Assembly: GCA_949283255.1 (NCBI GenBank)
Contig: CASDRS010000014.1
Span: forward strand, 36,370 to 100,369
DNA: 64,000 nt
DNA from: an uncultured bacterium
GTDB lineage: Bacteria > Cyanobacteriota > Vampirovibrionia > Gastranaerophilales > Gastranaerophilaceae
Direction of reading: 5' to 3'
Under the pieces are notes generated by a model. That model had not been told where the DNA came from and did not search any database. It saw nothing but the letters and a program-made list of their open reading frames with translations. Shown piece after piece: positions 61,028 through 64,000 of this stretch. The position numbers were made by a program, and so were the translations under genes. Position 1 is the stretch's first letter. Each line of letters starts with the position of its first letter.

Positions 61028-61561
61028 ATGATAGATTATACAAAAGAAGAATTAGTTGAAATATTAAACAAACATCCCGAAAAATTTAACGAATGGAAAT
61101 TAGAACAAGACGAAGTAGATTTAAGTGAAGTAGATTTTTCAGGAATGACCTTTAATGAAATTGATTTTTCAAATGTAGATTTAAATTCAAGCTCATTTGC
61201 AGACTGTAACATATCACTAGTGAATTTTACGGGCGCGGATCTTACATCAGTAGATTTTACACGTGCCAAAATAGTTGAAAGCGATTTTACGGAAGCTCTT
61301 CTAAACGGCACAGATTGCAGTTATGCGGAAATGACCTATTGTAACTTTACAGATGCAGACTTGGCAGGTTGCATATTTTCAGAAACTAATCTAAGCAACT
61401 CAGATTTATCAAGCTCATACAACATCAATGCTTGCAGATTTGATAACGATACAATATGGCCGGAACCTGAATTAATGCCTGATGATTTTGATGCAGTATA
61501 TAAAGATGACTTATCGGCAATGAAAGATGAAGATGATTATGCACAAAACAGCGATTACTAA
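61028..61561 (+). CDS. Pentapeptide-repeat protein
   Basis: A 177-residue acidic protein. Residues about 35-135 consist of A(D/N)LXX-like pentapeptides (VDLSEVDFSGMTFNEIDFSN, ADLTSVDFTRAKIVESDFTE, ADLAGCIFSETNLSNSDLSS), which fold as a right-handed quadrilateral beta helix. Helical N-terminal (about 1-28) and acidic, low-complexity C-terminal tails flank it. Pentapeptide proteins can mimic DNA or act as scaffolds; they are especially frequent in cyanobacteria. It ends the HD-GYP/response-regulator operon, followed by a palindromic terminator. Confidence 0.9.
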   Translation: MIDYTKEELVEILNKHPEKFNEWKLEQDEVDLSEVDFSGMTFNEIDFSNVDLNSSSFADCNISLVNFTGADLTSVDFTRAKIVESDFTEALLNGTDCSYAEMTYCNFTDADLAGCIFSETNLSNSDLSSSYNINACRFDNDTIWPEPELMPDDFDAVYKDDLSAMKDEDDYAQNSDY

Positions 61562-61593
61562 AACAGAAAACTAAAAAAGGAAAAGATATATAG

Positions 61594-61625
61594 AAAAAAG
61601 GAAACGCTTAAGCGTTTCCTTTTTT
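61594..61625 (+). terminator. Perfect palindromic terminator shared by convergent genes
   Basis: AAAAAAGGAAACGCTT (61594-61609) and AAGCGTTTCCTTTTTT (61610-61625) form a 32-bp palindrome with a T-tract on each strand. It terminates the signalling operon on plus; on minus it also contains the last codons and stop of the small gene ending at 61608. Confidence 0.92.
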
Positions 61626-61859
61626 AGTAAATATTGAAGATTTTTTATGATTATTAACTTGGGATAAATGTTCTTTTTCAGTATCAGATTGTTGTTCTAC
61701 GTTGCTGGAGGCAGTAAATGTATCAAATTTTGGCGATCGAACCAATTTGTCCTGTTTCATTTCTTCATTCTTCTTAACTCTGGAAATTTCACCAGGAACA
61801 GCTTTGTCTTTAGCGCAGAATTTAATATTTATGCCTGCCGGCATTAATCTGTTAATCAT
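61608..61859 (-). CDS. Small polar protein of unknown function
   Basis: An 83-residue protein with no recognisable domain: MINRLMPAGINIKF, then polar and charged residues with several Ser, Lys and Glu. It is supported by a strong Shine-Dalgarno (AAGGGGGAT) before the ATG at 61859. Its last five codons (KKGNA) and stop lie inside the shared palindromic terminator, so the hairpin and the reading frame have been kept compatible. The gene follows the flavodiiron protein gene by 32 bp and may share its transcript. Confidence 0.55.
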   Translation of the reverse strand: MINRLMPAGINIKFCAKDKAVPGEISRVKKNEEMKQDKLVRSPKFDTFTASSNVEQQSDTEKEHLSQVNNHKKSSIFTKKGNA

Positions 61860-61891
61860 TTTATCCCCCTTATTCTACAATTCCAATATTA

Positions 61892-63076
61892 TTATAAAAG
61901 ATTTAACTCTTTGTGTTTAGCCAAAATACTTTCTGCAATTTGGTCCAAACGCTTAAAATCTTCTTCTTTAGGTTTACCCTTAACAAGCAAAGGCTCGATA
62001 ACATCAAGCTTCAACCCCGCAAGAAGTTCACCAAGTTTACCGAAGAGATTACCGCCCCAACCGTAAGAACCAAGGAAAGTAGCACACTTAGCTTTAGGTC
62101 TAAGAACGCTTGCAAGATAAGCAATATTGAAAGCCATTGGATGAGGACCGGCTAGAACCATAGAACTGCCCAAAACGATAGTAGTGGCATCAACAAGTCC
62201 CATAGCCAAATCACCCAAATCACCTGTTACAATATCAAACTTCTCAGTTTTAATACCATAAGCTTGAAGCTTATCAGCTAAATAATCTACCATTTCTTCA
62301 ACACTGCCATACATAGAAACGTAAGGCATTAAAACAAGATTTTTACCTTCGTCTGCAGCCCAATCAGTATAAAGATCCAAGATAAATTTAGGATTTTTAT
62401 AAACAGGCCCATGGCTTGGCAAAATCATTTCAGGATTTAAATCTCTAACGAGCTTAGTATATTTTTTGCACATAGTTCTAAATGGCATCATAATTTCAGC
62501 ATAATAACGCTTAGCACTATGTTCAAGCTCTTTAGAATCATCAGCAAAAATATCTTCAAAAGTATAATGAGCACCCAAAAAGTCGCAAGTACAAATAAGA
62601 TTGTCTTCAACTAAGTAAGTAAACATGGTATCAGGCCAATGTACACCGGGAGCTATAATAAATCTCAATGTCTTGTTACCCAAAGAAAGTTCTTCCTGAT
62701 CATTAATAACCTTAATTTTTTCATCAGAAACATGCAGCATTTCTTTGATATTTTCTTTACACTTAGCGTTTGTAACAACAACAGCATTCGGATATTTTTC
62801 CAACAAAGCAGGAATAGAACCGGAATGATCTTGTTCACCGTGGTTAGCGATAATATAATCAACTTTATCTACATTGTTTTCATCCAAATTTTTAAGATAC
62901 TCATCCGTCTTTGGCGGATACATAGTATCAATCAAAGCAACCTTATCGCTGCCCTTAACCAAGTAAGAATTATAAGAAGTACCGTGTTCAAGCGGAATTA
63001 ATTCATCAAAAATAGTTCTATCATAATCATTTAATCCGCAGTAAAATATATCCTTTTTAATTTCTTTAAATTTCAT
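61892..63076 (-). CDS. fprA: Flavodiiron protein (A-type flavoprotein, rubredoxin:O2/NO oxidoreductase)
   Basis: Reduces O2 to water (or NO to N2O) with electrons from rubredoxin, protecting anaerobes. From the ATG at 63076 the protein is 394 residues: a metallo-beta-lactamase-like diiron domain (ligands H79, E81, D83, H84 in NHGEQDHSGS, H146 in APGVHWPDT, D165 in CTCDFLGAH, and a His in LPSHGPVYKNP), then a C-terminal flavodoxin domain for FMN (about 250-394, LVLMPYVSMYGSVEEMVDYLA, GSYGWGGNLFGKL). The in-frame TTG at 63094 is less likely, since GGGAG sits upstream of the ATG. Rubredoxin and PerR lie directly upstream. Confidence 0.96.
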   Translation of the reverse strand: MKFKEIKKDIFYCGLNDYDRTIFDELIPLEHGTSYNSYLVKGSDKVALIDTMYPPKTDEYLKNLDENNVDKVDYIIANHGEQDHSGSIPALLEKYPNAVVVTNAKCKENIKEMLHVSDEKIKVINDQEELSLGNKTLRFIIAPGVHWPDTMFTYLVEDNLICTCDFLGAHYTFEDIFADDSKELEHSAKRYYAEIMMPFRTMCKKYTKLVRDLNPEMILPSHGPVYKNPKFILDLYTDWAADEGKNLVLMPYVSMYGSVEEMVDYLADKLQAYGIKTEKFDIVTGDLGDLAMGLVDATTIVLGSSMVLAGPHPMAFNIAYLASVLRPKAKCATFLGSYGWGGNLFGKLGELLAGLKLDVIEPLLVKGKPKEEDFKRLDQIAESILAKHKELNLL

Positions 63077-63096
63077 CACTAATCTCCCTATCAATA

Positions 63097-63124
63097 ATTA
63101 TATATGGTAAAAATATTATGTAAA
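63097..63124 (-). promoter_or_regulatory. Promoter of the flavodiiron protein gene
   Basis: Read on minus: TTTACA (63124-63119), 16-bp spacer, TATAAT (63102-63097), about 20 bp before the start codon. With the terminator at 63233-63266 it indicates separate transcription from the rubredoxin gene. Confidence 0.65.
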
Positions 63125-63232
63125 CATACATAGTCTAAAATCTATAATTGAAGTAAAAATAGAGCTAAATGTATATAATTCCAAACCAAGAACTAAATAA
63201 AAAAACAGCAAAATCTTAATTCTTGTAAAGTT

Positions 63233-63266
63233 AAAAAAGGGTTGGAAAATAAGCATTAACCAACCC
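63233..63266 (-). terminator. Terminator after the rubredoxin gene
   Basis: GGGTTGG (63239-63245) pairs with CCAACCC (63260-63266); on minus a six-T tract follows. It closes the perR-rubredoxin transcript. Confidence 0.8.
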
Positions 63267-63276
63267 CAAACCAGTT

Positions 63277-63414
63277 TTATGCTTTTTCAAACATATCTTT
63301 GCCAACACCACATAAAGGGCATACATAATCATCCGGCAAATCTTCGAATTTAACACCATCGTGTTCTTCCGGATCATAAACGTAATTACATACAGTGCAA
63401 ACATATTTGTCCAT
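63277..63414 (-). CDS. Rubredoxin
   Basis: A 45-residue rubredoxin with the iron site C6-x2-C9 ([11 protein letters not shown]) and C32-x2-C35 ([15 protein letters not shown]), an electron donor to flavodiiron protein. It is shorter than the usual 52-54 residues, with a loop deletion between the two halves like that of short rubredoxins of some sulfate reducers. The start is the ATG at 63414 with GGAG upstream; the longer frame to 63486 would run into perR and has no rubredoxin-like content. It follows perR by 13 bp. Confidence 0.95.
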   Translation of the reverse strand: MDKYVCTVCNYVYDPEEHDGVKFEDLPDDYVCPLCGVGKDMFEKA

Positions 63415-63427
63415 AATTTTCTCCTTT

Positions 63428-63799
63428 TTACTTACAATTTTTACAAATACCGTGGAATATAACATCACAACTTGTGATATCAGCACCTATCTCCAAACCG
63501 GCCTTAAGCGGCAATTCTGGAGCAACATCAGCACTGACATCAAAGACTTTTTTACATTTATCACATATAAAATGATAATGTTCATGAGTATTGTGGTCAA
63601 AATGAGAGGATGGTTCCAATCCATCAATCTTTTTAATAATCCCATGAGCAGCCAAAAGATTAAGATTTCTATATAGAGTAGCAAGACTGGTATTACCTTG
63701 CTCTTTCTCCAGAATAGAATATAAATACTCCGCAGTCGGATGAACTGCATTATTCTTTAAAGTTTCTAAAATAATTTCACGCTGTCTGGAGTAATTCAT
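63428..63799 (-). CDS. perR: Fur family regulator, PerR-like
   Basis: A 123-residue metal-dependent repressor: winged helix at 1-58 ([35 protein letters not shown], where ATLYRNL is the recognition helix), then a metal-rich dimer domain [22 protein letters not shown] (66-87). C79, C82, C119 and C122 form the structural zinc site and the His/Asp cluster the regulatory metal site. Arrangement next to rubredoxin and flavodiiron protein fits PerR (peroxide sensing) better than Fur, but metal preference cannot be read off. The promoter carries a near-consensus Fur box, so autoregulation is likely. Confidence 0.9.
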   Translation of the reverse strand: MNYSRQREIILETLKNNAVHPTAEYLYSILEKEQGNTSLATLYRNLNLLAAHGIIKKIDGLEPSSHFDHNTHEHYHFICDKCKKVFDVSADVAPELPLKAGLEIGADITSCDVIFHGICKNCK

Positions 63800-63813
63800 T
63801 TTGCCTCAATAAT

Positions 63814-63828
63814 TGATAACTATTATCA
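63814..63828. promoter_or_regulatory. Fur/Per box in the perR promoter
   Basis: TGATAAC-T-ATTATCA is a 7-1-7 inverted repeat differing at one position from the ideal TGATAAT-n-ATTATCA. It lies between the -10 and the perR start codon, so binding would block transcription. Confidence 0.7.
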
Positions 63829-63856
63829 TTTTATAAGCAAAAAGACATAATGTCAA
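63828..63856 (-). promoter_or_regulatory. Promoter of perR-rubredoxin
   Basis: On minus: consensus -35 TTGACA (63856-63851), 17-bp spacer, -10 TAAAAT (63833-63828), directly followed by the Fur/Per box. Confidence 0.7.
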
Positions 63857-63888
63857 GCAAATAGAGTAGGTAAAAATAAAAATCCAAC

Positions 63889-64000
63889 TTAATCTCTATC
63901 AAGATTTTTAGGAATAAAATTTTTCTTGAAAGCAATGTATGTAGCCTGAGTCCTATTCACCGCTCCAAGCTTCTTTAATATCACAGCCAAGTATGACTTC
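63889..64000 (-). CDS. LuxR-type regulator, only the C-terminus in the window
   Basis: The last 37 codons read KSYLAVILKKLGAVNRTQATYIAFKK and then end NLDRD; this is the recognition helix and final helix of a LuxR/NarL helix-turn-helix (V-K-x-x-L-x-x-I-x-x-K-L-x-x-x-N-R-T-Q-A). The gene starts beyond the right edge, so the receiver or sensor domain, if any, is unseen. It is a third LuxR-type regulator in the window and is transcribed toward perR, with about 90 bp between them. Confidence 0.85.
   Translation of the reverse strand, partial: KSYLAVILKKLGAVNRTQATYIAFKKNFIPKNLDRD

Noticed and set aside
63415..63486. 24-residue N-terminal extension of rubredoxin
   Set aside because: It overlaps perR, is hydrophobic and unlike rubredoxin; the ATG at 63414 has a proper Shine-Dalgarno.

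Overview
The window is AT-rich, almost fully coding DNA from an anaerobic diderm bacterium. Diderm cell architecture is suggested by an AsmA-like protein, a predicted outer-membrane beta-barrel and several Sec signal peptides. Anaerobic life is suggested by a 2-oxoacid:ferredoxin oxidoreductase, a flavodiiron protein, a rubredoxin and a PerR-type Fur regulator. Together with cyanobacteria-like response regulators and a solitary FliI/SctN ATPase, this fits a non-photosynthetic cyanobacterial relative (Vampirovibrionia/Melainabacteria, perhaps gut Gastranaerophilales). That placement is an inference from gene content. No rRNA or tRNA gene, transposase or CRISPR array was seen.

Layout. 1-7.9 kb (minus): dapB, pxpA, a YvcK-family gene, panB, asmA-like, panC and a truncated membrane-protein gene. 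8-14.4 kb (plus): rpmI-rplT behind a hairpin leader, an orphan membrane protein, yajQ, mfd and a parvulin lipoprotein. 14.5-21.6 kb (minus): a 1925-residue coiled-coil protein overlapping a GlcD-type flavoprotein gene. 21.8-24.8 kb (plus): korDABC and a small unknown gene. 24.8-28.4 kb (minus): pyrH-frr-cdsA-rnc-rpe. 28.4-29.1 kb: a non-coding, hairpin-rich stretch before a ribbon-helix-helix regulator. 29.3-34.7 kb (mostly minus): trpS, bioC, bioG, bioF and cysK, with one inserted plus-strand orphan. 34.7-43 kb: a membrane protein, tatD, gatD, a FliI-like ATPase, a LysM/GNAT-like protein, an Arg/Lys decarboxylase, a porin-like protein and an SH3-like secreted protein. 43-49.6 kb: pheT, a calpain-like protease, a possible 52-residue ORF, gltX and a winged-helix protein. 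49.7-56.4 kb: a two-gene helicase/nuclease system resembling a rearranged AddAB, a zinc-ribbon protein, a degenerate M48-type protein and a glycosyltransferase. 56.4-61.6 kb (plus): a signalling operon of GAF/HD-GYP, TPR, two response regulators and a pentapeptide-repeat protein. 61.6-64 kb (minus): a small orphan, flavodiiron protein, rubredoxin, perR and a truncated LuxR-type regulator.

How the genes work together. PanB and PanC supply two steps of pantothenate synthesis. BioC, BioG and BioF supply the pimeloyl-ACP branch and first ring-forming step of biotin synthesis. KorDABC couples 2-oxoacid oxidation to ferredoxin reduction. Flavodiiron protein plus rubredoxin form an O2/NO-scavenging route next to PerR, whose own promoter carries a near-consensus Fur/Per box. 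The most distinctive items are the helicase/nuclease pair, the giant repeat protein, the HD-GYP/response-regulator operon, the bacterial calpain, the palindrome cluster at 28.5-28.9 kb, and several genes whose -10 element lies only 6-8 nt before the start codon, suggesting leaderless mRNAs.
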